From Anaerobranca gottschalkii DSM 13577 (lineage in GTDB: Bacteria > Bacillota > Proteinivoracia > Proteinivoracales > Proteinivoracaceae): a DNA stretch of 56,110 bases. Shown here in pieces: positions 28,246 through 37,307 of the stretch. The notes beneath the pieces were generated by a model. That model ran no database searches. It was given only the letters and a program-made list of their open reading frames with translations, and was not told the DNA's origin. Position 1 is the stretch's first letter, and each line of letters begins with the position of its first letter. The stretch spans positions 1 through 56,110 of the forward strand of contig NZ_FOIF01000008.1 in assembly GCF_900111575.1 (NCBI RefSeq). Reading direction: 5' to 3'. A program made the position numbers and the translations under genes.

Positions 28246-28443
28246 TTACACCTCTCTCTCAGGTCGATGAATACGTCTTTTAAATTTTACCACTTTATTT
28301 ACTACTTCTTCACAGCTTTCTTTAACTACAAATTTTTTACCATTAGTGAGAGTTATAACTGTATCAGGAGTACTTTCAATAATCTCAATCAAATCACAAT
28401 TCACATAGTATTTCTTATTATTTAATCTAGTTACTTGGATCAT
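28246..28443 (-). CDS. flbD: FlbD/SwrD family flagellar protein
   Basis: The 65-residue protein starts MIQVTRLNNKKYYVNCDLIEIIESTPDTVITLTNGKKFVVKES, which is the whole FlbD domain. Bacillus SwrD (YlzI) belongs here and raises motor power for swarming. ATG at 28443 follows AAGGTG; the GTG at 28452 is less likely. It lies between flgE and motA, preceded by a perfect palindrome. Confidence 0.9.
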   Translation of the reverse strand: MIQVTRLNNKKYYVNCDLIEIIESTPDTVITLTNGKKFVVKESCEEVVNKVVKFKRRIHRPEREV

Positions 28444-28463
28444 TTTAATCACCTTTTTTTATC

Positions 28464-28490
28464 TACATCCCCACAAGATGTGGGGATGTA
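28464..28490. repeat. perfect intercistronic palindrome between flgE and flbD
   Basis: TACATCCCCACA (28464-28475) and TGTGGGGATGTA (28479-28490) form a perfect 12-base-pair stem with a three-base loop. No T-run follows on the minus strand, so it looks like an mRNA-stabilising or processing hairpin, or a binding site, rather than a terminator. It is the strongest stem inside the flagellar operon that I can see. Confidence 0.75.
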
Positions 28491-28500
28491 TAAATTTTAT

Positions 28501-29352
28501 CTACCTTTTAAGGTTTATCAATTCATTTAAAATTTCATCAGATACAGTAATTATCCTTGAATTAGCTTGAAATCCCCTTTGAGTTATTATCATATCAGTA
28601 AACTCTTGAGCTAAGTCCACATTAGACATTTCTAAAGTACCTGGCATAATACTTCCTGAACCATTTTCACCTGGAATACCTTCTAATGCTACTCCAGAGT
28701 TATTTGAAGGAACATATAAGTTATCACCGGTTTTTAAAAGTCCTCCTGGGTTATTAAATTTAGCTAAACCTATTGTGGCAATTTTAGTTAAACTTCCATC
28801 ATCATTTACTATGTTGACATCACCAGCTTGGTCAATAATAAAAATGGCATCAGACGGAATTTGAATACGCCTTTCATCATTTGGCACTTCGTCTAATGTA
28901 GTATACAGAGGATTATCATCATCATCTAAAGGAATATCTCCCCTTAGTAGATAGTAACCATTGGTGGCAGATACTAAGTAACCCTCACTGTCTAATTCAA
29001 AATTACCTGCCCTAGTATAGTACTTTTCGTCTCCAATAGAAACTATAAAAAATCCATCTCCTTCAATACCTAAATCAGTTATTCTCCCTGTTGATTGTAA
29101 ACTCCCTTGGGTATGGTTTACCGATATGTTAGCGATGGATACCCCTAAACCCACTTGCATTGGGTTTGTTCCTCCTCTACCACCTGTTGGTGCAGAAGCA
29201 CCTTTTAATGTTTGGCTAAATATATCTTTAAAATTAACTTGGCTAGTTTTATATCCTAATGTATTGACATTGGCGATGTTATTACCAATAACATCCATTC
29301 TCGTTTGGTGATTCCTCAAACCACTTACACCTGAAAATAATGACCTTAACAT
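28501..29352 (-). CDS. flgE: flagellar hook protein FlgE (FlgG-like short form)
   Basis: The 283-residue protein has the rod/hook N-terminus MLRSLFSGVSGLRNHQTRMDVIGNNIANVNTLGYK and C-terminus LEMSNVDLAQEFTDMIITQRGFQANSRIITVSDEIL. The core domain includes LGIEGDGFFIV and YTRAGNFELDSEGYLV. Its short length and position after flgD match the Bacillus hook protein (once called FlgG). The heptad-like ends form the coiled-coil core of the hook. FlgG itself is not otherwise encoded in this window. Confidence 0.92.
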   Translation of the reverse strand: MLRSLFSGVSGLRNHQTRMDVIGNNIANVNTLGYKTSQVNFKDIFSQTLKGASAPTGGRGGTNPMQVGLGVSIANISVNHTQGSLQSTGRITDLGIEGDGFFIVSIGDEKYYTRAGNFELDSEGYLVSATNGYYLLRGDIPLDDDDNPLYTTLDEVPNDERRIQIPSDAIFIIDQAGDVNIVNDDGSLTKIATIGLAKFNNPGGLLKTGDNLYVPSNNSGVALEGIPGENGSGSIMPGTLEMSNVDLAQEFTDMIITQRGFQANSRIITVSDEILNELINLKR

Positions 29353-29441
29353 TAATATCCTCCTTCAATTTATTATTTGTTAAACCTGTAGGTATTTCTG
29401 TCGATCCATACCTACTCAGCTTCCTATAAAGGTCCAGCTGA

Positions 29442-29807
29442 TTAAAGTATTAAGGCACTATCAATTTCTGTAAAAATTTTTTCCTTTAAATTATCCTTGT
29501 CTATGGCAGTGATAATTACCCGTTTTTGAGGATTTACTATATAAGCATTGCCATTTACTAACACTAAAGAATCTTTACTTCCTTTTTCTTTAAGCTTGTC
29601 CATTGCCAAATTAAGTTTTGCCAATTCTATGGCATCTAAATTAATTCCCCTTTTTTCCAACCTTCCATTGGCATGTTTTGAGATTGTTAAATTAGCTAGC
29701 TCTTGTTGAAAAACAGTTTTAAAATTTTCAGATTTAATAGTTGAATTAACTAATTTAACCTTTTGTTGATTATAAGGTAACAATTGAGGGTTAATGATCT
29801 TTGTCAT
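29442..29807 (-). CDS. flagellar operon protein of the TIGR02530 type
   Basis: The 121-residue protein has the recognisable centre SKHANGRLEKRGINLDAIELAKLNLAMDKLKEKGSKDSLVLVNGNAYIVNPQKRVIITAID. This is a small family encoded beside flgD/flgE in Firmicutes and of unknown function. GGGGGG precedes the ATG, and it overlaps flgD by 17 bases. The gap of about 88 bases before flgE (29353-29441) holds no gene. Confidence 0.8.
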   Translation of the reverse strand: MTKIINPQLLPYNQQKVKLVNSTIKSENFKTVFQQELANLTISKHANGRLEKRGINLDAIELAKLNLAMDKLKEKGSKDSLVLVNGNAYIVNPQKRVIITAIDKDNLKEKIFTEIDSALIL

Positions 29808-30216
29808 TTTCGTCCCCCCTAGCCACTGAGATAATCTCTGTTAATTTATATTGTCTAGAATTTACTTCAACAAAAAATTCTCCACCTTTTTGCAATACTT
29901 TATCTACTAATCCGGAAATAGTGTGATCTCCAGTTTGAATTTCTACAAACTTACCTACTAAGTTAAAAGCATTTACAGAATCAAAACCTACTCCTAAGAG
30001 GTAGAACATTTTAGAAAAATTGTTATTTAAATTAACCATTTGTTCTAAAGCACTAAATTGTGCCATTTGAGCCATAAACTCTTTATCGTTAGTCGGTGAA
30101 AGGGGGTCTTGATACCTGAGCTGGGCTACTAAAACCTTTAAGAAATCCCCTTGTGTAAGAGTTCCTGTTTCATTCACTTTTTGAAAGTTAGTGACATAGC
30201 TTGATTGAATTTTCAT
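29791..30216 (-). CDS. flgD: flagellar hook cap / assembly protein FlgD
   Basis: FlgD caps the growing hook and directs FlgE polymerisation. The 141 residues carry the diagnostic N-terminal motif LTQGDFLKVLVAQLRYQDPLSPTNDKEFMAQMAQFSALEQM and a short C-terminal beta domain (LVDKVLQKGGEFFVEVNSRQYKL). The length is the short Firmicutes form. AGGAGGTG precedes the ATG. Confidence 0.94.
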   Translation of the reverse strand: MKIQSSYVTNFQKVNETGTLTQGDFLKVLVAQLRYQDPLSPTNDKEFMAQMAQFSALEQMVNLNNNFSKMFYLLGVGFDSVNAFNLVGKFVEIQTGDHTISGLVDKVLQKGGEFFVEVNSRQYKLTEIISVARGDENDKDH

Positions 30217-30227
30217 TTATTCACCTC

Positions 30228-31433
30228 CTAAACCTTATAATTGTATTTAGTTGTGATTAAATCAGATATTTGTTGGGGTAACTCTAAATCTTCTAATTCT
30301 TTAACATTAAACTTAAACTGACTTAAAACTTGGTGTTCTTTTCTTCCCTTATCCTCATTTCCTCTATAATCATCCATAACAAATTCTAAGTTAACTTGTT
30401 CAAATTCAAAGGAGTTGTTAGTAAGCCTTTGTTGTAGTTCTTGTTCATTATCCCTTAAATAATTAAATCCTAATTGTTCTGATGCTACTATTTTAATGTT
30501 CAATATCCCTTTATCTAAGGAAAGATGGATTTTTACTTCCCCTAATTCTTCTGGATGAAGCTTGATTGTAGTTTTTGTTGTCCCTTTTTCTTTAATAATT
30601 TGGAAATCTCGATTTAAAAGTTCCACTGATGATTGAAATAAAGTTTGAAAATTATCTTGGATGTTGAAAGAATCTACATCAAGGGAATTTTGAGGAAAAT
30701 CTGTCATCATTTCATTAATACTGTTTGGAAAATCAGTGTTAATAATATCTTTAGAACTTTCACCTTCAACTCTTACAACTTTTGTATTATTAATAACTTC
30801 CTTAATATTCCCTTCACTTCGATAAAAGAGACCTGTTTTAAACTTTTGCCAACCTACTTGAACATTAGAATCCATTTTTAACTTTTCAGTTCCATTAATA
30901 CTTATTGGTTGATTTAAAACACCCAATAAATTATTATTCAAATTTTCTTTAAGGCTATTTTCAATAAAAGTCGGTATACCTTTTTCAGAAAAATTATCTT
31001 TGTTATGTAGATTTAAATTGATTCCGTCAAATTGTTTTTCAAATTTAATTTCTTTGTATTGATCTATTTCTAAATACTTTAAAATAAGATCATTGTCTGA
31101 TAGATTATTGTCTGTTTTTAAATTATACTCTGGTTTTGGTAAGGAAAAGGGTTCTTTTACAGACTCTAATATTTCTAATTGTTGTAAGGGTTCTAATTCT
31201 AATTGTTGTAAGGGTTCTAATTCTAATTGTTGTAAGGGTTCTAATTCTAATTGTTGTAAGGGTTCTAATTCTAATTGTTGTAAGGGTTCTAATTCTAATT
31301 GTTGTAAAGGTTGGTCTAATTGCTGTTGAAAAACAGCTAAAAAGGATAAATCAAAAATCTCTTCTTCATTCTCCTTTTTATCTAATGGAAAAAAGAGCTG
31401 TAATGTTTCAAATTCTACCTTCACAAACTTCAC
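30228..31433 (-). CDS. fliK: flagellar hook-length control protein FliK
   Basis: FliK is the secreted ruler that measures hook length and triggers the FlhB switch. The 401 residues end with the Flg_hook C-terminal domain: TKTTIKLHPEELGEVKIHLSLDKGILNIKIVASEQLGFNYLRDNEQELQQRL. The N-terminal half is low-complexity and includes six copies of the eight-residue unit PLQQLELE (residues 42-89), encoded by a 24-base DNA repeat. FliK is variable in length, so assignment rests on the C-terminal domain and position before flgD. Confidence 0.9.
   Translation of the reverse strand: MKFVKVEFETLQLFFPLDKKENEEEIFDLSFLAVFQQQLDQPLQQLELEPLQQLELEPLQQLELEPLQQLELEPLQQLELEPLQQLEILESVKEPFSLPKPEYNLKTDNNLSDNDLILKYLEIDQYKEIKFEKQFDGINLNLHNKDNFSEKGIPTFIENSLKENLNNNLLGVLNQPISINGTEKLKMDSNVQVGWQKFKTGLFYRSEGNIKEVINNTKVVRVEGESSKDIINTDFPNSINEMMTDFPQNSLDVDSFNIQDNFQTLFQSSVELLNRDFQIIKEKGTTKTTIKLHPEELGEVKIHLSLDKGILNIKIVASEQLGFNYLRDNEQELQQRLTNNSFEFEQVNLEFVMDDYRGNEDKGRKEHQVLSQFKFNVKELEDLELPQQISDLITTKYNYKV
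31167..31310 (-). repeat. 24-bp tandem repeat, six units, in fliK
   Basis: Six consecutive 24-base units encode PLQQLELE five times and PLQQLEIL once. On the plus strand the unit reads as TTCTAATTCTAATTGTTG plus GTAAGG-type joins. The units are almost identical at the DNA level, implying recent copy-number change. Because 24 is a multiple of three, gain or loss of units keeps the frame. Confidence 0.95.
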
Positions 31434-31455
31434 CTCCTTTCTAAATTAAAAGATA

Positions 31456-31992
31456 TTACATCATTTTAAGGATTAAGGCTGCAGCCCGTTGACTATCTAA
31501 AGCAGATAGTATTTCTGATACTTTTTGAGAAGTCATGAAATTAAAAATCTTAATTATTTCCTCATCTGGCATATGGGTTAAAATAGCTGCTGCATCCTTC
31601 GCCCGCATGGTTGTCAAGTTTTTTGCTAAATTTTCTAACCTCTCTTCTTCAGACTTTAAATTTTCTTCCCTTTCTTTTAATTGTAATTCAAATTCTTTTA
31701 ATTCCCTTTCTCTACTTAATAATTCCTGTTCTTTTTTCAAGTATTCTTGTTTAATCTTAGTAATTTCTTCTTTTTGATTTTCTATAATTTTTCGTAGAGA
31801 AGTGATAGTATCTTCATAGTTTGAAATTTGCTTATTTAACTCTTCTATCTGCTCATTATGATCTGTAAATTTTAAAAAAGGAACTTTAATAATCCCTAGA
31901 CTACCTGCTAATAAAGTAAAAATTACAGATCCTATCAAAAGGGGAACTAATACAATATAAAAGATCGCTTTTATTCTTGGAATACTAATCAT
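31456..31992 (-). CDS. YlxF/MotE-like protein with MgtE N-terminal-type domain
   Basis: The 178-residue protein has an N-terminal membrane segment (about residues 10-33), a long coiled coil (about 45-120, Glu/Lys-rich), and a C-terminal domain LTTMRAKDAAAILTHMPDEEIIKIFNFMTSQKVSEILSAL. The last is like the MgtE intracellular N-domain and the FliG middle repeats. It sits between fliJ and fliK, where Bacillus has ylxF. In some bacteria such proteins (MotE) chaperone the stator protein MotC. The exact role here is inferred. Confidence 0.8.
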   Translation of the reverse strand: MISIPRIKAIFYIVLVPLLIGSVIFTLLAGSLGIIKVPFLKFTDHNEQIEELNKQISNYEDTITSLRKIIENQKEEITKIKQEYLKKEQELLSRERELKEFELQLKEREENLKSEEERLENLAKNLTTMRAKDAAAILTHMPDEEIIKIFNFMTSQKVSEILSALDSQRAAALILKMM

Positions 31993-32436
31993 CTAAGCCC
32001 CTCCTAAAAACTTCCTGCTTATCACTAAATCATCAAGGATTGTTTGCTCCTGGTATAATAATTCTTTCTTATATTCCTCAAACTTCTTTTCCTTTAATGT
32101 ATTAATAGTTTTATATTCCTTTTCCAAAGAAATTGCTTTATCCTTTGCCTGTTGCAAATTATTTTCTAATAATGCTTTCTGTCTAACTAAGTTATTCATC
32201 AAAGCTTTTAAATCATTAATATACCTTTTATGAATAAATAAGAAGTGTCCTGTAACTATCTTGTTTTTTTCACAAGTGACTTTTGATAGAGTTATTATTC
32301 TTCCATTTATATCATCGATTTTTTTTTGGCAATCACTTATTTCTTTAGTTAAAGTACTAATTTTAGCTACTTGTTCATTAAGTAAGATTTTTTTATAGTC
32401 TAAAAGTTTTTGGAGCTTAAAATGGAACTTTTGCAT
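31993..32436 (-). CDS. fliJ: flagellar export chaperone FliJ
   Basis: FliJ is the coiled-coil stalk of the export ATPase. The 147-residue protein, the same length as in Bacillus, begins MQKFHFKLQKLLDYKKILLNEQ and is almost entirely helical with heptad patterns. AAAGGTG lies before ATG at 32436. The longer ORF start at 32466 would overlap fliI and has no such site. Confidence 0.9.
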   Translation of the reverse strand: MQKFHFKLQKLLDYKKILLNEQVAKISTLTKEISDCQKKIDDINGRIITLSKVTCEKNKIVTGHFLFIHKRYINDLKALMNNLVRQKALLENNLQQAKDKAISLEKEYKTINTLKEKKFEEYKKELLYQEQTILDDLVISRKFLGGA

Positions 32437-32452
32437 TTTATCACCTTTTAAA

Positions 32453-33763
32453 TTAAATACTTTCAAGCTTTGACATTATTTCATTAAAGGAATATTTTTC
32501 TTCAACCTTTTGTTGTAAAAATTCCCTGATTTTATTGATCTTTTTAATTGATTCATCGATATCTTTGTTACTCCCTGTCTTATATGCTCCAATATTGATT
32601 AAATCTTCAGCATTATAGTAGTTTGCTAACAGCTTTCTTAAATTACCAGCAAAGTTTAAATGTTGTGGTGTTACTATTTCCGCCATTAGTCTGGATATAC
32701 TATTGAGAACATCGATAGCAGGATAATGGTTTTGGGCAGCTATTTTACGGGATAGAAAGATATGACCATCTAATATCCCCCTAACTGCATCGGTTATAGG
32801 CTCATTAAAGTCATCTCCATCAACTAAAACGGTGAAAAAACCTGTTATAGTTCCTTTGTGACTTGTACCACATCTTTCAAATAATTTAGGTAAAAGGGCA
32901 AAAACTGATGGTGTATAACCCCGACTAGTAGGAGGCTCCCCTAAAGATAATCCTATTTCCCTCTGTGCCATAGCTAGCCTTGTAACAGAATCCATAAGCA
33001 ACATTACGTCTTTATTGTTATCTCTAAAATACTCAGCTATAGCCATAGCAACAAAGGCTGCTTTTAATCTCACCAAAGGAGGTTGATCAGAAGTTGCTAC
33101 TATTAAAACACTTCTTTTCAACCCTTCTTCTCCTAAATCCCTTTCGATAAAATCCTTTACCTCTCTACCCCTTTCACCAATTAAAGCTATAACATTGACC
33201 TCAGCTTGAGTGTTCCTTGCAATCATACCCATCAAAGTACTTTTCCCAACACCACTTCCTGCAAAAATTCCCATTCTTTGCCCTTTTCCTACCGTTAATA
33301 ATCCATCAATAGCTTTAATTCCAACTGGTAAAATATCTGTAATTCTCGGACGTGTTAATGGGTTAGGAGGGGAATTCATTACATTAAATAGAGTTAAATC
33401 ATCAGGGTATGGCAAATCATCAATGGGATGCCCCAATCCATTTAATACTCTGCCTAGCAAACTTTCTCCCACTAAGACTTTCATTCCATGACCTAAACAT
33501 TCAACCTTACAACCTGGTCCTATGTCGAATATTTCACTTAAAGGCATTATTAACGTCGTATTATGCTGAAATCCCACTATTTCCCCGTAAATTACATTTC
33601 CCTTGGAATTTCGTATAATACACGTATCCCCTATGTTACCCCATGGTCCTCTACACTTTATAACTAAACCTACTATTTCTTCAATAACTCCCACTGGTCT
33701 TAAAAGGGATAAATTATCTATTCTCTTTTTTATCTTATCAATATGTAACAGATTACTAGGCAT
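32453..33763 (-). CDS. fliI: flagellar export ATPase FliI
   Basis: FliI energises export and is related to the F1 beta subunit. The 436 residues contain the P-loop GIFAGSGVGKSTLMGMIAR, the GERGREVKDFIERDLGEEG segment, LLMDSVTRLAMAQREIGLSLGEPPTSRGYTPSVFALLPKLFERCG, and GSITAFYTVL-type TGFFTVLVDGDDFNEPI. Length and motifs are standard. It overlaps fliH by eight bases. Confidence 0.97.
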   Translation of the reverse strand: MPSNLLHIDKIKKRIDNLSLLRPVGVIEEIVGLVIKCRGPWGNIGDTCIIRNSKGNVIYGEIVGFQHNTTLIMPLSEIFDIGPGCKVECLGHGMKVLVGESLLGRVLNGLGHPIDDLPYPDDLTLFNVMNSPPNPLTRPRITDILPVGIKAIDGLLTVGKGQRMGIFAGSGVGKSTLMGMIARNTQAEVNVIALIGERGREVKDFIERDLGEEGLKRSVLIVATSDQPPLVRLKAAFVAMAIAEYFRDNNKDVMLLMDSVTRLAMAQREIGLSLGEPPTSRGYTPSVFALLPKLFERCGTSHKGTITGFFTVLVDGDDFNEPITDAVRGILDGHIFLSRKIAAQNHYPAIDVLNSISRLMAEIVTPQHLNFAGNLRKLLANYYNAEDLINIGAYKTGSNKDIDESIKKINKIREFLQQKVEEKYSFNEIMSKLESI

Positions 33764-34451
33764 TTGACATCCTCAATTCCTTAATAATCTCATCTAGCTT
33801 TTCTTTTAAATCATAGGTTATATATCCCTGTTCTGTAATTATTTTAATTGACCCTTTGGGGATTTCTTGGGATGAAGATACTTTGATTCCTTCTTGTCCG
33901 GTAAAATTTAAGTATTCTATCAGTATATTATTATCCTGAGGATTTGTAACAATCTCAGTTATTTTTTTATCTGAGACCATAGGAAGTAGTAATTTATAAA
34001 GGTCTATGATTAAATCAACTTTTTCTACTATTAGTTGATCTATTAACTTTTTAGTAATATATAAAGCTATTTCCTGGACTTCTGAACTTGCTTCTTCCAA
34101 AGCTTTCTCTTTGTATAAATTAAATTCCTCTACCAAATTATTAAAACGCTGAGTAAAGCTTGTCTCTAATTGAAGGAGTCTTTCCTTCCCTTGATTAAAG
34201 CCTTCTTGATAACCTTTTTGAAAACCTTCTTCTATCCCTTGCTCCCTTAAATATTGGGCTTCTTGATGTGCTTGTTGTAAAATAGCTTCCTTCTCCCTTA
34301 AAGCTTGCTGAATTAATTCTTCATAATCTATACTGGGGGGCAATTCTTCAATATTTTTTTCTCTATTATCTTTGATTAATGGAAATTTTAATGTTTCAAT
34401 TTTCCTATAATCTACTGCCTTAGCAAAATTTCCTTTGATTATTCTAGACAA
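33756..34451 (-). CDS. fliH: flagellar assembly protein FliH
   Basis: FliH regulates FliI and links it to the export gate. The 231-residue protein has a helical, Glu/Gln-rich middle with Gly-x3-Gly-type repeats (EQGIEEGFQKGYQEGFNQGKE, about residues 70-92) typical of FliH. The C-terminal domain has EIALYITKKLIDQ and SSQEIPKGSIKIITEQGYITYDLKEKL. It overlaps both fliG and fliI by eight bases. Confidence 0.92.
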   Translation of the reverse strand: MSRIIKGNFAKAVDYRKIETLKFPLIKDNREKNIEELPPSIDYEELIQQALREKEAILQQAHQEAQYLREQGIEEGFQKGYQEGFNQGKERLLQLETSFTQRFNNLVEEFNLYKEKALEEASSEVQEIALYITKKLIDQLIVEKVDLIIDLYKLLLPMVSDKKITEIVTNPQDNNILIEYLNFTGQEGIKVSSSQEIPKGSIKIITEQGYITYDLKEKLDEIIKELRMSNA

Positions 34452-35457
34452 TTATTTCATCCCCTCCCCCGCCACGGGCGATAATAATTTCTCCAGTGTC
34501 TTCTAATTTTCTAATTAAATTAACTATTTTTTGTTGGGCTTCTTCTATATCCCTCAAACGAACTGGACCCATATATTCCATTTCTTCTTTAATTAATTCA
34601 GCTTGACGTTTAGACATATTCTTAAATATTTTATTTGAAACCTGTTCTGGAGCAATTTTCAAAGATAAAGCAAGTTCTTGATTATTTACTTCCCTTATAA
34701 CCCTTTGTATTGCCCTATCATCGAGGTTGATTATGTCATCAAAGACGAACATCTTTCTCCGGATTTCTTCCGCCAGTTCTGGATCTTCAATTTCTAAATT
34801 CTCAAAAATCGTCTTTTCAGTTCCTCGATCAACTTTGTTAATTATATCAACAATAACATCAATTCCTCCAGCCCTCGTATAGTCCTGATTTGACAATGAA
34901 GAAAGTTTTTGCTCTAAAATCCCCTCTACTTCCCTAATAACCTCCGGTGATGTTCGATCCATCTGAGCAATTCTCCTAACAATATCACTTTGTTTTTCAG
35001 GAGATAAACCAGATAAAACAATGGCTCCTTGTTCCGGTTGCAAAAAGGAAAGGACTAATGCTATAGTCTGGGGATGTTCATTAGCTAAATAATTTAATAA
35101 TTGTTGAGGATCTGCTTTCCTGACAAAATCAAAGGGCTTAACCTGTAAAGTAGCAGTTAATCTACTGATAATATCTAAAGCTTTTTGATTGCCTAAAGCC
35201 CGTTCTAAAACTTCCTTTGCATACTGGATACCACCTTGGGTAATAATTTCTTGAGCCATACATAATTCTTGAAACTCTTGTAAAATGGCATCCCTTTCTT
35301 CGTTGGTAATCTTACGGGCATTGGCAATTTCAAGGGTAAGTTGCTCGATTTCTTCATCGGTTAAATGTTTAAATATCTCTGCAGAAACTTCAGGTCCTAA
35401 ACTAATTAACAAAACTGCAGCTTTCTTTTTCCCTGAAATTCCTTGTTGCCTTAACAT
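34444..35457 (-). CDS. fliG: flagellar motor switch protein FliG
   Basis: FliG makes torque against MotA. The 337 residues have the N-terminal GKKKAAVLLISLGPEVSAEIFKHLTDEEIEQLTLEIA, the middle EHPQTIALVLSFLQPEQGAIVLSGL, and the C-terminal torque helix MFVFDDIINLDDRAIQRVIREVNNQELALSLK with the charged pattern needed for MotA contact. Length is standard. Confidence 0.97.
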   Translation of the reverse strand: MLRQQGISGKKKAAVLLISLGPEVSAEIFKHLTDEEIEQLTLEIANARKITNEERDAILQEFQELCMAQEIITQGGIQYAKEVLERALGNQKALDIISRLTATLQVKPFDFVRKADPQQLLNYLANEHPQTIALVLSFLQPEQGAIVLSGLSPEKQSDIVRRIAQMDRTSPEVIREVEGILEQKLSSLSNQDYTRAGGIDVIVDIINKVDRGTEKTIFENLEIEDPELAEEIRRKMFVFDDIINLDDRAIQRVIREVNNQELALSLKIAPEQVSNKIFKNMSKRQAELIKEEMEYMGPVRLRDIEEAQQKIVNLIRKLEDTGEIIIARGGGGDEIIV

Positions 35458-35467
35458 CCTTTCACCC

Positions 35468-36970
35468 CTATTCCTCCGCTAGCCAAGTTCTTAAAACCTT
35501 TGAAAATCCTTCTGGATTCTTTTTCGCTAGTCTCTTTAATGATTCTGTTTTATCTTTTGGATTAATTTCTATTTCTTCTTCACTTACATCTGTAGTTGCT
35601 GCAATAGGAGGTATTTCATAATCATTCTTTTTGTTTCGGAATAACAATAGTCCTAATACAACTACTGCCCCTAAGATAGTACCTAAAATCAATGCCACAT
35701 CTTTAGTTAACCAAGGCATTTTAATAGTAATTGGAGGTTGATCCACTCCTACATCTGAAGAAGTAAATTCTTTACCTATTACACTTATTTGATCCATTCT
35801 GTTTACTGTATCAAGGCCTGCAGCAACAGCAATAAAATCACTTATGATTTCCTTTTCTTCATCTTCTAATTCTTTATTAAGCATTACTGCCACTGATAGC
35901 CGTTTCACTGCACCGGGAGCTACCACTAAATGTTCCTTGACTTGATTTATTTCGTAATTTATAATTTCTTGTCTACGTTCAGCCTCGCTACTACCGTCAT
36001 TGATCCCAGGGTAATAGGGAATTTCTCCATCACCTGGGGTATATTCACCATAATTACGGTAGTATTCCTCTAATACCTCCATACTTCTTATAATTCTTTC
36101 TCCATTAGTCAGTGGATCAAATAATTGGGTTTCCTTTACCAATCTATCGAAATTCAATTCAGCATTTACTTTAACGGCAACTTCACCATAGTATAATTTC
36201 AACAAAGAAGTTAAACTATTTTCCAAATTCTTTTCAAATTCTTCTTTAATTTGCATATTTTTTCTAATATTTTCATTAATGTCAGTATAATCATTTGAAT
36301 AATCACCATCTAATGGCCGCATATTTTGATCTGTTAGGAAAACGTTATCATAAGTTAAGCCTTCAACACTATGGGCAACTAAATGTTTAATTCCACTTAT
36401 TTGACCTGGACTTAATCTTACCCCCGGTTTAAGAAATAGGGTTACAGCAGCTTTAGCTGGTTCCCGTTCCCGTATGTATATAGAATCTTTAGGGAGAGTA
36501 ATCAAGACTTGAGCCCTAGTAACTTCTTCAAATAACTCAATGGTTCTGCGGATTTCTCCCTGTAAAGCTTGCAAGTATAGCATCTGTCTTTCAGATTCCG
36601 GTGCAAAACGGCTAATATTTTCTAGTAATTCATAACCAATTACTCCAGAATTCCTTGGCAGTTGTAGACTGGCCATTTGTATACGAACATCATCTGCTAA
36701 GTCTTTAGGAACTTGAATTCCTGTACCGCCATCTATAACTTTATATTTTATGTTTCTTTCCCTCAGCTTCATTGTTATTTCAGCTACATCTTGACTACTT
36801 AAATTGGTAAAAACTGTTTCTAAATCAGAAGTAAACAACAGTAGGGAAGACATGGTCAATGTGGTAATAGTAAAAAATATAATTGCTATAATTTTTGTTT
36901 TATCTTTAGCTGATTTTGCAGTCCAAAATTCCCTTAACTGCTCAGCTATATTCCCATTTACTAGATTCAT
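35468..36970 (-). CDS. fliF: flagellar MS-ring protein FliF
   Basis: FliF builds the MS ring in the cytoplasmic membrane. The 500 residues have two membrane segments (about residues 24-45 and 425-445). Between them are YscJ-type ring-building motifs (VFTNLSSQDVAEITMKLRERNIKYKVIDGG, QRMLYLQALQGEIRRTIELFEEVTRAQVLITLPKDSIY and AAVTLFLKPG). The C-terminal SLKRLAKKNPEGFSKVLRTWLAEE binds FliG. Standard length and order. Confidence 0.97.
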   Translation of the reverse strand: MNLVNGNIAEQLREFWTAKSAKDKTKIIAIIFFTITTLTMSSLLLFTSDLETVFTNLSSQDVAEITMKLRERNIKYKVIDGGTGIQVPKDLADDVRIQMASLQLPRNSGVIGYELLENISRFAPESERQMLYLQALQGEIRRTIELFEEVTRAQVLITLPKDSIYIREREPAKAAVTLFLKPGVRLSPGQISGIKHLVAHSVEGLTYDNVFLTDQNMRPLDGDYSNDYTDINENIRKNMQIKEEFEKNLENSLTSLLKLYYGEVAVKVNAELNFDRLVKETQLFDPLTNGERIIRSMEVLEEYYRNYGEYTPGDGEIPYYPGINDGSSEAERRQEIINYEINQVKEHLVVAPGAVKRLSVAVMLNKELEDEEKEIISDFIAVAAGLDTVNRMDQISVIGKEFTSSDVGVDQPPITIKMPWLTKDVALILGTILGAVVVLGLLLFRNKKNDYEIPPIAATTDVSEEEIEINPKDKTESLKRLAKKNPEGFSKVLRTWLAEE

Positions 36971-37008
36971 TCCTTCACCCCTTATTTAAAATAAACTGGG
37001 TAACCTAA

Positions 37009-37290
37009 TTACACTTGCATACGCATTATCTCATTATATGCATCTACAGCTTTATTCCGCACCTGTACCGTTAACTGTAGTGCAATATTTGCTTTTTCCG
37101 TAGCTATCATAACATCGTGTAAATCGACATTTTCCCCAGCCGCTAATTTTTTAGTTAAAGTATCTGCTTCCTTTTCTAATCTATTAACTTCCATTAAAGC
37201 ATTTCGTAGATAATAGCCAAATCCTTTATTATTGTTAGCAGTCCCTTGCTTTTGGGACAAATTTAAATTAGCACCAATTCTTTCAATCAT
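37009..37290 (-). CDS. fliE: flagellar hook-basal body protein FliE
   Basis: FliE joins the MS ring to the rod. The 93 residues show the family C-terminus [39 protein letters not shown] Gly/Asn-rich N-terminus is typical. It is slightly shorter than Bacillus FliE, but complete. GCAGGTG precedes the ATG. Confidence 0.94.
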   Translation of the reverse strand: MIERIGANLNLSQKQGTANNNKGFGYYLRNALMEVNRLEKEADTLTKKLAAGENVDLHDVMIATEKANIALQLTVQVRNKAVDAYNEIMRMQV

Positions 37291-37307
37291 TATTATAAAT
37301 CACCTGC

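Noticed and set aside
28464-28490. Terminator between flgE and flbD
   Set aside because: Stem is strong but no T-run follows on the transcribed strand and the operon clearly continues.
31174-31310. CRISPR-like array
   Set aside because: The units are directly adjacent without spacers and lie inside the fliK reading frame.
31093-31444. Two plus-strand ORFs with repeated SNCCKG and LIVVRV units
   Set aside because: They are the other-strand readings of the 24-base fliK repeat; the minus frame has the known FliK C-terminal domain.
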